Origin: Paenibacillus popilliae ATCC 14706
GTDB taxonomy: Bacteria > Bacillota > Bacilli > Paenibacillales > Paenibacillaceae
DNA: 53,587 bases
NCBI RefSeq assembly: GCF_000315235.1
Contig: NZ_BALG01000056.1
Coordinates: forward strand, 1-53,587
Direction: 5' to 3'
Shown here: piece after piece, positions 1 through 8,599 of the stretch
Position numbering within the stretch: the stretch's first letter is position 1
Layout: each line of letters starts with the position of its first letter
Notes under the pieces: model-generated
What the model saw: the letters and a program-made list of their open reading frames with translations, nothing else
Databases searched by the model: none
What the model was told of the DNA's origin: nothing
Made by a program: the position numbers and the translations under genes

Positions 1-113
1 GCGGGCCGAGGCATTGGAGCCGTCACAATCGGCGTATGTAGTTCATGGCGCTCACCGTGCCGGCAGGCATACACCTGCCGCACATGCTGCACTATTGTCG
101 GCGTTGTTTTGTC
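1..113 (-). pseudogene. IS66-family transposase remnant (window edge)
   Basis: Read on the minus strand, this stretch translates without a stop into a run containing VRQVYACRHGERHELHTPIV followed by TAPMPRP. It resembles the zinc-finger-like segment of IS66 TnpC transposases (…CRxCERHxxxTPIVxAPMPxP). The second Cys of the usual CxxC is Gly here. No start codon or upstream domain is visible, and the window edge cuts the downstream end. It is probably a dead insertion-sequence fragment. Identification is by motif recall only. Confidence 0.5.
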
Positions 114-193
114 ATGAGGCAACCTCCTGTGATTTGAACTTGCTCTCATCTACCCAATAACAATAATAATGTATTTAATAGGATAATTTTTTA

Positions 194-222
194 TTGTAAA
201 ACGATAAATTTTGTGTTAAAGT
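194..222 (+). promoter_or_regulatory. Candidate sigma-A promoter for the DUF2975/HTH pair
   Basis: TTGTAA, 17-bp spacer, TAAAGT, about 30 bp upstream of the ATG at 255. Both hexamers are imperfect, but spacing and position fit. Confidence 0.4.
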
Positions 223-254
223 CAAATTAAATTTAGAATAAGTGAGGGGCTTTT

Positions 255-737
255 ATGGAACGAGGAACAACACTCTTTTTAAAGGTAACTGTTTTTCTTA
301 TTGGAATCCCAGTTCTTGCTTTGTGCATCTTTTTGGTGCCAGGGATAGCGAATTTTGCAGCAGAATTGTATCCGGGTAATACTTATATAAAATATCTCGT
401 TTTCATCGATTTGTATGCAACGGTGATCCCATTTTACTTTGCTCTGTATCAAGCATTTAAACTTTTAAGCTATATTGACAAGAACAAAGCTTTCTCGGAA
501 TTATCTGTACGAGTTTTAAAGAATATAAAATACTGTGCAATCACAATCAGTAGCTTGTATGTGGTAGGCATGCCACTCTTCTATCTCATAGGGGACAAAG
601 ACGATGCCCCAGGTTTCATAGTGATCGGAATGGTCATCGTTTTTGCCTCCATGGTGATTGCTGTTTTTGCTGCTGTTCTCCAAAAGCTTTTAAAAGAGGC
701 TATTGATATAAAATCAGAAAATGATTTGACGGTCTGA
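255..737 (+). CDS. DUF2975 family membrane protein
   Basis: A 160-residue hydrophobic protein with about four predicted membrane segments (near residues 9-30, 45-68, 92-112 and 120-145), a short charged loop (YIDKNKAFSE) after the second segment, and a charged C-terminus. Layout and the DKNKAFS-type motif match DUF2975, small integral membrane proteins of unknown function that in Bacillota are almost always paired with a YozG-like HTH protein, as here (next gene 10 bp downstream). ATG with GAGGGG upstream. The pair may be an autoregulated membrane/regulator module. That is an inference from context, and no biochemical role can be read from the sequence. Confidence 0.8.
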   Translation: MERGTTLFLKVTVFLIGIPVLALCIFLVPGIANFAAELYPGNTYIKYLVFIDLYATVIPFYFALYQAFKLLSYIDKNKAFSELSVRVLKNIKYCAITISSLYVVGMPLFYLIGDKDDAPGFIVIGMVIVFASMVIAVFAAVLQKLLKEAIDIKSENDLTV

Positions 738-747
738 GGTGAATAAC

Positions 748-975
748 GTGGCGATTATAATCAATATTGATGTAATGTTGGCTAAAAGAAAAATGAGCGT
801 AACAGAACTTTCGGAGCGGGTTGGAATAACAATGGCTAACCTTTCTATATTGAAAAATGGAAAGGCAAAAGCGATTCGACTATCAACTTTAGAGGCGATT
901 TGTAAGGCTTTGGAATGTCAGCCTGGAGATATTTTAGAATACAAAAGTGACGAAGGCACCACCATTATCGGTTAA
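748..975 (+). CDS. Small XRE/Cro-type HTH regulator (YozG-like)
   Basis: A 75-residue protein that is essentially one helix-turn-helix domain: SVTELSERVGITMANLSILK is the HTH, followed by RLSTLEAICKALECQPGDIL, the usual fourth and fifth helices of this family. The GTG at 748 is preferred over the in-frame GTG at 739 because GAGGTG sits about 6 nt before it and relatives begin with the MAIIINID-type sequence. It probably regulates its own operon with the DUF2975 gene immediately upstream. No ligand domain is present. Confidence 0.85.
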   Translation: MAIIINIDVMLAKRKMSVTELSERVGITMANLSILKNGKAKAIRLSTLEAICKALECQPGDILEYKSDEGTTIIG

Positions 976-1191
976 TGTGGCATGTATTCGGACAATCGTC
1001 CCCCATGCGAGAGCACAGTTGGTAAGCCTAAACTAATTCGGGACAGCGATTTCACTTGTAAGCAAAGTCAGCGCCGCTTCTTCCTTCGAAGTCGCATAAG
1101 GGTATCCTTCTTTTTTGGATGATGGTCGCATAGACTGGAATCGTACAGGCCAACCATGTTATTCGAGGCCGGAAAGGGGGAGCAAAGAGGT

Positions 1192-2160
1192 ATGGCCAGA
1201 TGGCGTTCCCGCGGCTTCCGATCGACACGGTGGCGTCTGCCGCGCATCTCGATTCAACCGCGCAAGCCTTCGGGATGGTATTCCCGCAGAGTTTGGGGCG
1301 GAAGCCTGCGTAGCAAGGTCCCTTTAGGCCCTGCCTGGCAAGGGGGAAAGCCGTCCAAGCCGCGCCGCAAACGCAAATATGTGTTCTTTGCGCTCATTAT
1401 TATGACGCTGCTGACGGTACAGCTGTTCGTGTATGTAGATAAGCATGTGCGCGGGCCGCTCATGCATCTCGCCAAAATCCGGGCCAAGCAAATCGCGACG
1501 CAAGCGATTAACAGAGCGATTACCGATCAGGTGATGAGGGACCGGGAGCTGGATAAGCTAATCGAATGGAAGACGGATTCACGGGGCAAAGTAACGAGCT
1601 TCGTCTTGAATTATAACGAACATATGCGGATAACGTCTGAGACGGTCGAGATCGTACAGCGGATGCTGCAGCAGACCAAGGAATTGAAAGAACATGTTCC
1701 GCTCGGGCAAGCGTTAGGTAGTCCGCTTATTGCCTCCTTCGGTCCAAGGGTCCCTTTCTGGATGGAGCCGCAGGGTGCAGCGAAGGTCGAGTTGAGCACC
1801 CGGCCGATGGATGTCGGCATCAATATGGTGCTGGTGGAGGTTTATATTAGAGTCATTGAGGAAGTAGCGATTGTGATCCCGTTCGATCTGGAGCCTGAAG
1901 TCGTGGAAACGGAAATCCCGATCTCGTATCTCCTCGTCGTTGGCGATGTGCCTATGTACTACTACGATGGCAAAGGGCAGCCCGTCGGAAGCAACCGGGA
2001 TAAAGCACCTGCCCTGTCTTTGCCGGTCCTGCCGTCATCCGGCGCCGTCAATTCCTCGGACCAAGACAACCTTAGCGTACCAGTACATACAGAGATGGTC
2101 CCACCACCGGGCGAGCCGTCTGGCGGAACCGAGCTATCGCCGTCAGCGACAGAGCAATAA
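1192..2160 (+). CDS. yunB: Sporulation protein YunB
   Basis: 322 residues. A basic Arg/Pro-rich N-terminus (about 60 residues) precedes one membrane anchor (YVFFALIIMTLLTVQLFVYV), then the conserved extracytoplasmic YunB domain with IATQAINRAI and a central GPRVPFWMEPQG segment, and a Ser/Pro-rich tail. YunB is a mother-cell sporulation protein of B. subtilis whose loss impairs spore formation. Its molecular role is poorly defined. The ATG at 1192 has AAGGGGGAG about 9 nt upstream and is preferred over the in-frame ATG at 1156. The adjacent lytH, lipA and yutD genes match the yun/yut neighbourhood of Bacillus. The long basic N-terminus is longer than in Bacillus. Confidence 0.85.
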   Translation: MARWRSRGFRSTRWRLPRISIQPRKPSGWYSRRVWGGSLRSKVPLGPAWQGGKPSKPRRKRKYVFFALIIMTLLTVQLFVYVDKHVRGPLMHLAKIRAKQIATQAINRAITDQVMRDRELDKLIEWKTDSRGKVTSFVLNYNEHMRITSETVEIVQRMLQQTKELKEHVPLGQALGSPLIASFGPRVPFWMEPQGAAKVELSTRPMDVGINMVLVEVYIRVIEEVAIVIPFDLEPEVVETEIPISYLLVVGDVPMYYYDGKGQPVGSNRDKAPALSLPVLPSSGAVNSSDQDNLSVPVHTEMVPPPGEPSGGTELSPSATEQ

Positions 2161-2250
2161 AAAGAATGGAGAACCGGCTCACGTCAGCCCTGGTTCTTGC
2201 CTTTGCCGGGAAAAGGGAAAGCGGTTGCGGACTCCTTGTACATAAACACG

Positions 2251-2280
2251 AAAAAAGCGATCCGGAGCGGAATCGCTTTT
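2251..2280 (+). terminator. Intrinsic terminator between yunB and lytH
   Basis: AAAAAAGCGATCC / GGAATCGCTTTT stem with a short loop. A-run on one side and T-run on the other, so it can serve both convergent genes. Confidence 0.75.
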
Positions 2281-2368
2281 CTAGGGGGCGTAACGGCTGA
2301 CACTTCGGCATTATCGGTAAGCTATCCAGCTATGAAGTTTCGCGTCTCACTGTGCCATAGATAACCGG

Positions 2369-3532
2369 TTAACGGCAAGCGTACAGACCAATGAAGTGCC
2401 GCTGCTTTGTCCCGTTGTTCGCCGGGACTACGGCTGGAGTCTTCGGGTGAAGCGAAGAGGTGTGGCGCCGCCTCCTCAGCTTATGCTTGTCGGCCAGTTC
2501 CCACTGTCGCAGCAGTGGATACGGATCGTAGGCATATTCCACCAGCCCGCGATCCCGGTATATGCCGAAATGGAGATGCGGCGGGAATTTGCCTGAGGTG
2601 CCGGGGGGGCCGTAGCCGGAGCTGCCGACCCAGCCAATCGCCTGTCCGGGGGTGACGATGTCGCCGATTTTTATGGTTTTATGGTATCCGGACAAGTGGG
2701 CGTAGTAATGGTAATTGTTGTTGATATCGCGGATGCCGATCCGCCAGCCGCCGTAGCGGTTCCAGCCTTTGACCTCGATGATGCCGTAGCAGGTGCTGCG
2801 GACGGGAACGCCGTAACCGGCGAAAATATCGGTTCCTTCGTGAATGCGGAATCCTCCGTAATGTCGCCCCATCCCCCAGGTACTGCGATATGAATAGTTG
2901 GTGGTTACGGGAAGGGGGAAGGCCGTGTCGAACAATTGAAGCTGATCGAAATGTTCATAGAGACGGGCGAACTGCATCACACGCTGCACGGCGCGCGGGT
3001 TGGCGTAGTAATTCCACAGTCCGGTGCCGAAATCGTCCTCGCTCAAGCCGTAGGAGCCGACAAAGGAGGCTACGCTGTACAGCAAGTCGGTGTCATTGTT
3101 CATATCGGCCCGTCCGTCTCCGGAGCCGTCGCGGCCCATCCCCTTGAACATCGAGATGGAGACCGGGTTCTCATCTTCCCAATCCGGATTCAGTATGCCG
3201 ACCCACTTCGGCGGCTCGATATATACGCCGGTCAACCGTTCCGGATGCTGACGCTGCTTTGGCTTGGCTTTCGTCAAGGTCCGCTCGTATTGATCGATAG
3301 CCGCAAGTCGGTACCAGGGAATGCCGGTTAAGGCTCCCATCTTTTCGTATAAGTCCCGCCGTTCCCGCCATATGCTCACCGTGACGGGCTTAGGGTGCGT
3401 CGAGACGGATTCGGGCACTGAATATGCGATCGGATGGAGTTCATCCTTCTTTCCTGCCGACCAGGCGTCCATCGGCGAGCTGATGACGGCCCATAGCGCC
3501 AAGCCGGCCCATAATATGGCAGCTTGCTTCAT
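2369..3532 (-). CDS. lytH: LytH-type M23 cell-wall endopeptidase (sporulation)
   Basis: 387 residues: signal peptide (about residues 1-25), a Paenibacillus-type N-terminal region, and a C-terminal M23 (LytM) metallopeptidase domain. Zinc motifs are HEGTDIFA (HxxxD), HYYAHLSGY and PPHLHFGI (HxH). M23 enzymes hydrolyse peptidoglycan stem peptides or cross-bridges. LytH of B. subtilis is a sporulation-specific L-Ala-D-Glu endopeptidase needed for cortex maturation. The neighbours yunB and lipA match the Bacillus order. Upstream lies a good sigma-G-like promoter, consistent with late forespore expression. The basic C-terminal tail (KHKLRRRRHTS) may bind the wall. The start has AAGGAGGG upstream at a slightly long spacing. 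Confidence 0.85.
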   Translation of the reverse strand: MKQAAILWAGLALWAVISSPMDAWSAGKKDELHPIAYSVPESVSTHPKPVTVSIWRERRDLYEKMGALTGIPWYRLAAIDQYERTLTKAKPKQRQHPERLTGVYIEPPKWVGILNPDWEDENPVSISMFKGMGRDGSGDGRADMNNDTDLLYSVASFVGSYGLSEDDFGTGLWNYYANPRAVQRVMQFARLYEHFDQLQLFDTAFPLPVTTNYSYRSTWGMGRHYGGFRIHEGTDIFAGYGVPVRSTCYGIIEVKGWNRYGGWRIGIRDINNNYHYYAHLSGYHKTIKIGDIVTPGQAIGWVGSSGYGPPGTSGKFPPHLHFGIYRDRGLVEYAYDPYPLLRQWELADKHKLRRRRHTSSLHPKTPAVVPANNGTKQRHFIGLYACR

Positions 3533-3580
3533 GCGTAATTATTTCCCTCCTTATACCTGTCCCAAATACAGATCTAATGT

Positions 3581-3609
3581 TAGAATGTGCACGAACGGGC
3601 TTTTTATCC
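3581..3609 (-). promoter_or_regulatory. Sigma-G-like promoter for lytH
   Basis: Read on the minus strand: GGATA, 17-bp spacer, CATTCTA. The -10 matches the forespore sigma-G consensus and the -35 differs at one base. It lies about 50 bp before the lytH start, and B. subtilis lytH is a forespore gene. Confidence 0.55.
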
Positions 3610-3646
3610 GAACCTGGACATGCAGGTGTGGAATTTGGAGGGTTCA

Positions 3647-3655
3647 TGGTATAAT
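3647..3655 (+). promoter_or_regulatory. Extended -10 promoter for lipA
   Basis: TGGTATAAT is a consensus extended -10 element about 50 bp upstream of the lipA ATG. No strong -35 is visible, as is common for extended -10 promoters. Confidence 0.5.
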
Positions 3656-3705
3656 ACTGTATTGAGGTCAAGGTAAAGCGAACGGAGAAAGAAGGTAATG
3701 ACTCG

Positions 3706-4587
3706 ATGAAAACGAAAGAGCAGAAACCAGACTGGATACGCATCAAACTGACCACAGGAGAAAATTATTCCGAAATCAAGGATATGATGCGCTCAAAAAC
3801 GCTTCATACCGTATGCGAGGAGGCGCGGTGTCCGAACATTTACGAGTGTTGGGCCAACCGCACCGCAACATTTATGATTTTGGGTGATATCTGCACGCGT
3901 GCTTGCCGCTTCTGTGCGGTCAATACCGGCATGCCGACCGAATTGGATCTGAAGGAGCCGGAACGTGTAGCGGAAGCGGCTGAGCGCATGGGCTTGCGCC
4001 ATTGCGTCGTCACTTCTGTGGCAAGGGACGATCTGCAGGACGGTGGGGCCTCCATCTTTGCGGAGACGATTCGATCGATTCGCCGTCGTATGCCATTCTG
4101 CAGTGTGGAAGTGCTTATTCCCGATTTTATGGGAAACTGGGATGCGCTGCGTGTCGTGATGGACGCGAAGCCGGATATATTGAATCATAATATTGAGACG
4201 GTAGAGCGAATGTCCAACCGGGTGCGGGCCAAAGCGAAATATTCCCGTTCCCTGGAACTGCTGCGTCAGGCGAAGGAGATGCAGCCGGACATCCCGACCA
4301 AGTCGAGCATTATGCTCGGCGTTGGTGAGGAATGGGATGAAATTTTACAAGCCATGGATGACTTGAGAGGGGTCAAGTGCGATATTTTGACGCTGGGACA
4401 ATATTTGCAGCCGTCGCCGAAGCATTTGGATGTCGCCAAATACTATCATCCGGATCAATTCGCTGAGCTGAAGCAGGAAGGAATGAAGCGGGGCTTCAGC
4501 CATGTCGAATCGGGGCCGCTCGTTCGGAGTTCGTATCATGCGCATGAACAAGTGAAATCGGCCCATCAGGCCATGTCCACGTCGTAA
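3706..4587 (+). CDS. lipA: Lipoyl synthase
   Basis: 293 residues, normal family length. Radical-SAM enzyme that inserts two sulfurs into protein-bound octanoyl groups to make the lipoyl cofactor of 2-oxoacid dehydrogenases and the glycine cleavage system. The auxiliary cluster ligands C37, C42 and C48 ([12 protein letters not shown]) and the radical-SAM CxxxCxxC ligands C63, C67 and C70 (CTRACRFC) are all present. The RSSYHAHE motif near the C-terminus holds the serine that ligates the sacrificial cluster. AAGGT lies 9 nt before the ATG. Single gene between an extended -10 promoter and yutD. Confidence 0.96.
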   Translation: MKTKEQKPDWIRIKLTTGENYSEIKDMMRSKTLHTVCEEARCPNIYECWANRTATFMILGDICTRACRFCAVNTGMPTELDLKEPERVAEAAERMGLRHCVVTSVARDDLQDGGASIFAETIRSIRRRMPFCSVEVLIPDFMGNWDALRVVMDAKPDILNHNIETVERMSNRVRAKAKYSRSLELLRQAKEMQPDIPTKSSIMLGVGEEWDEILQAMDDLRGVKCDILTLGQYLQPSPKHLDVAKYYHPDQFAELKQEGMKRGFSHVESGPLVRSSYHAHEQVKSAHQAMSTS

Positions 4588-4671
4588 GCGGTCGGCTGCT
4601 AACGGGATAGCTGCCGAAGCGGGCCATGGCTTTGACGCAATCCGGGGTTACGGGAAGGAGGAATAACGAGG

Positions 4672-5238
4672 ATGTTCCACATTAGCGGCCAGACATATGA
4701 AGTGATTCAGGAGCATAAGAACGCGTGGAATCCAGAGGCATTCCGCGACCGGTACAGCGAAGTGCTGGAACGGTATGATTATATCGTAGGCGACTGGGGA
4801 TACAATCAGTTGCGGCTGAAAGGCTTCTTCCGGGATAATCATCCGAAGTCGACGAAGGACACGACTTCCTCCGGCATTATGGATTATATTAACGAATACT
4901 GTAATTTCGGCTGTGCTTATTTCATCGTGGAGAAGCTGAGCAGCAAAGATTCGCGCTATCGCCAATCCCAGGACAACGGGGGGGAGGAGGAGACGCACAG
5001 GGCTCCGACGGGCAATAGGGAGTATGCCGCGACGAAGCAGGGCACCTCGCTCCAGCCGAAAGTCCCGACCCTAGAATTCGATGCCGAGCCTCAGGCGAAG
5101 CCGGACGTGCAGGATCGCAAGCCGCGTTCGCGCCATCGTCACAAGAACCGAGGCCATTATTCCAGTGAAACCAAGCACTCGGATATCGCGAAGGTATCCG
5201 CGAAGGTACCACGTCCCCCGAAGGACAACCGTTCCTGA
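4672..5238 (+). CDS. yutD: YutD family protein (DUF1027)
   Basis: 188 residues. The first about 90 residues carry the conserved YutD core (YDYIVGDWGYNQLRLKGFF, then NEYCNFGCAYFIVEK). The remaining half is a hydrophilic Lys/Arg/Pro-rich tail of low complexity. The function is unknown; the family is widespread in Bacillota and commonly lies beside lipA, as here. GGAGGA lies about 11 nt before the ATG. The tail is longer than in Bacillus homologues and probably disordered. Confidence 0.85.
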   Translation: MFHISGQTYEVIQEHKNAWNPEAFRDRYSEVLERYDYIVGDWGYNQLRLKGFFRDNHPKSTKDTTSSGIMDYINEYCNFGCAYFIVEKLSSKDSRYRQSQDNGGEEETHRAPTGNREYAATKQGTSLQPKVPTLEFDAEPQAKPDVQDRKPRSRHRHKNRGHYSSETKHSDIAKVSAKVPRPPKDNRS

Positions 5239-5255
5239 TCGCGGCTATAAATACG

Positions 5256-5294
5256 AACACCTCCCTTATCGCATCATGCGAAGCGGGAGGTGTT
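5256..5294. terminator. Bidirectional terminator between yutD and nadK
   Basis: Perfect 10-bp stem AACACCTCCC / GGGAGGTGTT with a 19-nt loop, placed between two convergent genes. Confidence 0.65.
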
Positions 5295-5312
5295 GTTGCG
5301 TGTACCGATCAT

Positions 5313-6149
5313 CTAATTCGTCGGGGAGTAGCCGTTCTCATCATATCCGAGGAAGGCTTCACGGACGCGCTTCCAGAACGGGAACGGCCGATAGCGAACG
5401 AAGGTGACCCGCTGTTCCGCGACTCGGCAGCGAACCGAGCGCAAATGAGACAGCCGGATATGGATATGATCGATAGACAGCAGCAGGTTCTGCCCTTGCC
5501 GCGGTCGAATGTCGAAATGGTGATGCTTCGGCAGGATCAAGGATGATCCGAGTGTCCGGAACACCCGGTTGTTAATCGATGCAATCTCAGCCAATTGGAT
5601 GGCCGGAATGGAAGGGTGAACCATGGCGCCGCCCAAGCTCTTATTGTAGGCGGTGCTTCCCGATGGCGTCGATACGCAGATTCCGTCTCCGCGGAACATT
5701 TCAAATAATTCATCATTAATGTCGATCTGACAGACCAATGTATTGTCAGTGCATTTCAGCGTAAATTCATTCAAGGCGAAATAGGTCTTCTTGCCCGTAT
5801 CCTCCCTGTCAAGCTCAAGCTCGATCAGCGGATATTTGACGATCCGGGGGGGGAGCTGATCCTTGGAGCGGTTCTCTGCCATCATGTGGACAAGTAGTTC
5901 GATCTCATCCGGCTTCCAGTCGGCATAAAAACCAAGATGCCCCGTATGAATCCCGACGAAGGCGGTGTGGTCTATCCGGTTGATGTAGCGGTGAAAGGCT
6001 TGCAGCATCGTGCCGTCCCCGCCGATGGACAGAACGGTTTCCGGTTTTTCGTCATCTTGCACCAGTCCACGCGCCTCAGCCAAACGATGAAACGTCTCTG
6101 TCAAAGAGACGGACAATTCGTCTCCCCGGTTCAATACTGCATATTTCAA
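5313..6149 (-). CDS. nadK: NAD kinase
   Basis: 278 residues. Phosphorylates NAD to NADP with ATP or polyphosphate. The diagnostic GGDGT (about residues 43-47, with the catalytic Asp), the ALNEFTLK segment and TPSGSTAYNKSLGGA are present, as in the smaller Gram-positive NAD kinases. The TTG at 6149 is chosen as start: AAAGGAG lies 8 nt upstream and the product then begins (M)KYAVLNRGDE, as in homologues. A longer frame begins at 6197 but lacks a ribosome binding site. It ends next to yutD and lies about 105 bp downstream of ylbJ on the same strand. Confidence 0.95.
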   Translation of the reverse strand: MKYAVLNRGDELSVSLTETFHRLAEARGLVQDDEKPETVLSIGGDGTMLQAFHRYINRIDHTAFVGIHTGHLGFYADWKPDEIELLVHMMAENRSKDQLPPRIVKYPLIELELDREDTGKKTYFALNEFTLKCTDNTLVCQIDINDELFEMFRGDGICVSTPSGSTAYNKSLGGAMVHPSIPAIQLAEIASINNRVFRTLGSSLILPKHHHFDIRPRQGQNLLLSIDHIHIRLSHLRSVRCRVAEQRVTFVRYRPFPFWKRVREAFLGYDENGYSPTN

Positions 6150-6254
6150 GGCGTTGACTCCTTTGTCGAACGGTATTGTGGAACATATCAACTCCATCTT
6201 ATACGTTCTGCTGTCGGATTACAATCGTGTTTTCGACAAGAATCCCTCCGTCTG

Positions 6255-7484
6255 CTATCTCTGCAGCCGCTGCCAGGTATCGATCAGGAGGGAAGCGGCT
6301 AACAGCAGGCAGCATACCATCAGCAGCGTCCATAATCCGCCGCACAAGGAAAGCCAAGCGGTCTCCCAAGGGGGGGGAGATTGGGCCCATACCGGGGAGG
6401 GGATCCAGACCGCTGTTGCTCCTGCGTACGGTGCCAGCAGCGGGAAGAGAAAATAGGCCGCCGCTGCCGCCAACAAGCTATGGAGCATCCGAGCTGCAAG
6501 GAAAGGGAGGTACCGCATATCGCATTCGTTCATAATGCTCGCGATCTGAGCGTGAACGGAAAGCCCTGCCCAGGACAGGATCCAGGCTGCCGCTACCACC
6601 TGTGGGCGAATCCCGGATGCGTCGGCCTTCCCGGCTCCCTTGGCGCCGAGGGTTACCTCGAATATGCCGCCGGAGAAGGCCGGTGCGAGCGTAGGCGACA
6701 AATGGAACAACGCCAAGGCCGATTGCAGCAGGTGGTCGATCCTATTCATGACGCCGATGCAGGCGAGCATTTCCATCAATACGGAGAAAAAGACGACGAG
6801 TCCGCCGACTACGGTCATCAGCCGAAGCGAGGAACCGATCGCCTCCTGCAACAGCGTACCGAGCGAGCGTCTGTCCTGCTGTCTCGCCTGATGCATCGCT
6901 CGGAACGCCCGCCGGAACAGGGAGCCTTCGAACTCGCAGATAGCGCCTTGCGAAGGGGTCATCGGCGATGCGGGCGCATGGTAGCGCATCATGATGCCGG
7001 TGATGAGTCCGGCGCCATAATGGGCGACCGCCAAGATGAGGGCGAGGCCGGCATTGCCGAAAAAGCCGACGGCTACGGCACCGATCAGGAATATCGGGTC
7101 GGAGGTGGAGGTGAAGGCGATGAGCCGTTCCCCCTCCTCGCGGGTGACTAACCGATTGGCCCGCAACCTCGTCGTCAGCTTCGCACCGACAGGGTAACCG
7201 GACGCATAGCCCATGGCGACGACGAAGCCGCCAATGCCAGGCACGCGGAACAGCGGCCGCATGACAGGATCGAGCAGCGCACCGATAAAATGGACGATGC
7301 CGAAGCCGAGCAGCGCTTCGGAGATGATGAAAAACGGGAGCAGGGAAGGGAACAGGACGTCCCACCATATCGATAGGCCGCGAACCGCCGAACTGAAGGC
7401 GGCAGACGGGTAAATGGCCATCAAGGCCGCAAAAGCGCTCAACACCCCCGCGATAAGGAGCATAAGGCTTGTCCTGCGGTTCAT
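6255..7484 (-). CDS. ylbJ: Sporulation integral membrane protein YlbJ
   Basis: 409 residues with many hydrophobic segments and the nucleoside-transporter/YlbJ signature: FPSLLPFFIISEALLGFG near the N-terminus and GYASGYPVGAKLTTRLR in a central loop. YlbJ is a sigma-E-controlled membrane protein required for spores; it has been linked to cortex formation, but the substrate is unknown. The second in-frame ATG is preferred: AAAGGAGAG lies 8 nt before it. nadK follows on the same strand. The small C-terminal overlap with plus-strand open frames is a high-GC shadow. Confidence 0.9.
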   Translation of the reverse strand: MNRRTSLMLLIAGVLSAFAALMAIYPSAAFSSAVRGLSIWWDVLFPSLLPFFIISEALLGFGIVHFIGALLDPVMRPLFRVPGIGGFVVAMGYASGYPVGAKLTTRLRANRLVTREEGERLIAFTSTSDPIFLIGAVAVGFFGNAGLALILAVAHYGAGLITGIMMRYHAPASPMTPSQGAICEFEGSLFRRAFRAMHQARQQDRRSLGTLLQEAIGSSLRLMTVVGGLVVFFSVLMEMLACIGVMNRIDHLLQSALALFHLSPTLAPAFSGGIFEVTLGAKGAGKADASGIRPQVVAAAWILSWAGLSVHAQIASIMNECDMRYLPFLAARMLHSLLAAAAAYFLFPLLAPYAGATAVWIPSPVWAQSPPPWETAWLSLCGGLWTLLMVCCLLLAASLLIDTWQRLQR

Positions 7485-7709
7485 ACAAAGCACTCTCCTT
7501 TCCTGTTACGCATGAGCAGGCCATACTTTCAAGTTTATGAGAGGAAAGGGACAATCATGACAGGCGTGAAGCCGCCCGTCCTTCGTCCCGCAATAATTCT
7601 GTAATCAAAATGTAAAGAAAACGTTTGCATATATTCGTATTATTTTGAAAATAATTATGATAAAATACAAGTATAGAGAGATGGAACGCGTTCGTTAGGG
7701 GTGATACGG

Positions 7710-7802
7710 ATGAGCATTATTGCTGGCATCCTAGTTTGCGCTTTCGTCTACGTCATTCGAGAGTCGTTAATGGGACCACCGGAAGAAGATTGGGAAGGTT
7801 AA
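7710..7802 (+). CDS. 30-residue putative membrane peptide
   Basis: ATG preceded by AGGGGTG. The product has one hydrophobic helix (IIAGILVCAFVYVI) followed by an acidic tail ending GPPEEDWEG. An intrinsic terminator begins 14 bp after the stop, so the unit looks like a complete monocistronic small gene. I do not recognise a family. Small single-helix peptides of this kind are common in sporulating Bacillota. Confidence 0.6.
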   Translation: MSIIAGILVCAFVYVIRESLMGPPEEDWEG

Positions 7803-7813
7803 CCATTTTACGC

Positions 7814-7846
7814 AAGCGCTGAAGGATTCAGCGTTTTTTGTTTTTC
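7814..7846 (+). terminator. Intrinsic terminator after the 30-residue peptide gene
   Basis: CGCTGAA / TTCAGCG stem with a GGA loop followed by TTTTTTGTTTTT. Confidence 0.85.
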
Positions 7847-7866
7847 CGGGAACCTGAAGCATCACA

Positions 7867-8039
7867 TTGAGTAGGCCCCCGCGGGATGATGGCGAGGAGC
7901 AACGCTATTTGCGCTTCGCGATGGAGGCTTATATAACACGGCGATAATTCGGATCGCGCGCGAACCGTGGCATCAGTTGCGTGAGGAAATGCAGAAAGCA
8001 GAGGAAGGGAAGGAACATCTGGAGAGCCTGCCGTTCTGA
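7867..8039 (+). pseudogene. Frameshifted small hypothetical gene
   Basis: Two overlapping frames both look coding. The first, from a TTG, reads through EEQRYLRFAMEAY. The second continues with NTAIIRIAREPWHQLREEMQ to a TGA at 8037. They join smoothly if two bases of a TATA repeat near 7932 are removed (TATATAAC to TATAAC). The result would be a protein of about 57 residues, mostly charged helices. The ribosome binding site is weak. Either a real frameshift by dinucleotide slippage or a sequencing error. Family unknown. Confidence 0.35.
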
Positions 8040-8060
8040 TGGAGACGGAGAACCGGGGAG

Positions 8061-8291
8061 CTAGCGAATCTTCCGATCCGCCAGCAAATAGTCACGATCG
8101 GCATCGAGGACGACGATCCGGTTATGGCAGCAGGGCATGATGAGCAGCCGTTTCTTCCCGTCGCGAATGTCGGGAAGTTCCTTCGGCTTAAGCGATACAA
8201 GCACATTGTCCGTATGGCAAAAAGGGCACTCTGGAATATACATATCCCCCATAATGATGTCATAAGGAACCGTATTCTCGAACGGAATCAT
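8061..8291 (-). CDS. Small Cys-containing hypothetical protein
   Basis: 76 residues containing ECPFCHTDNVLVSLKP and IMPCCHNRIVVLDADRDYLL. The CxxC plus CCH pattern suggests a small zinc ribbon. It overlaps yycC by four bases (ATGA), so the two are translationally coupled. No function is known to me. The pairing with yycC is the main contextual clue. Confidence 0.7.
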   Translation of the reverse strand: MIPFENTVPYDIIMGDMYIPECPFCHTDNVLVSLKPKELPDIRDGKKRLLIMPCCHNRIVVLDADRDYLLADRKIR

Positions 8292-8473
8292 GGTGAACGC
8301 TCCCTATCGGAATCGGCCGCCGGTTCGGCCGGTTCCTTCTCCGCTGCGGCCGTCAGTTCGGCCAGCTTCTTCATCAGAATATGCTGCGGCATATGAATGA
8401 GCTGTTCTATGGGGACGCCCAGCGCCTGGGACAGCTTGACGGCGGTATCCGCCGATATTGGCAAAGGTTTCAT
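8288..8473 (-). CDS. yycC: YycC-like protein
   Basis: 61 residues beginning with KPLPISADTAVKLSQALGVP and continuing IEQLIHMPQHILMKKLAEL, which closely follows the short YycC family of Bacillus. A low-complexity Ala/Glu tail is added. AAAGGATGG lies about 7 nt before the ATG. Function unknown. The stop overlaps the start of the downstream Cys-containing protein. Confidence 0.8.
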   Translation of the reverse strand: MKPLPISADTAVKLSQALGVPIEQLIHMPQHILMKKLAELTAAAEKEPAEPAADSDRERSP

Positions 8474-8599
8474 CGAGTCGCCATCCTTTCTATGCGGGTT
8501 GCTCCACTTTTTGCTATAGTTTAGTTATACACACTCAACATGCAAAACTCAAATGCTTCAGTTATTTTTTATTCCAAAGAAAAGAAAGGGGTATCCGCA

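Noticed and set aside
6381-7151. Long plus-strand ORF opposite ylbJ
   Set aside because: High-GC antisense shadow of a clear membrane protein gene.
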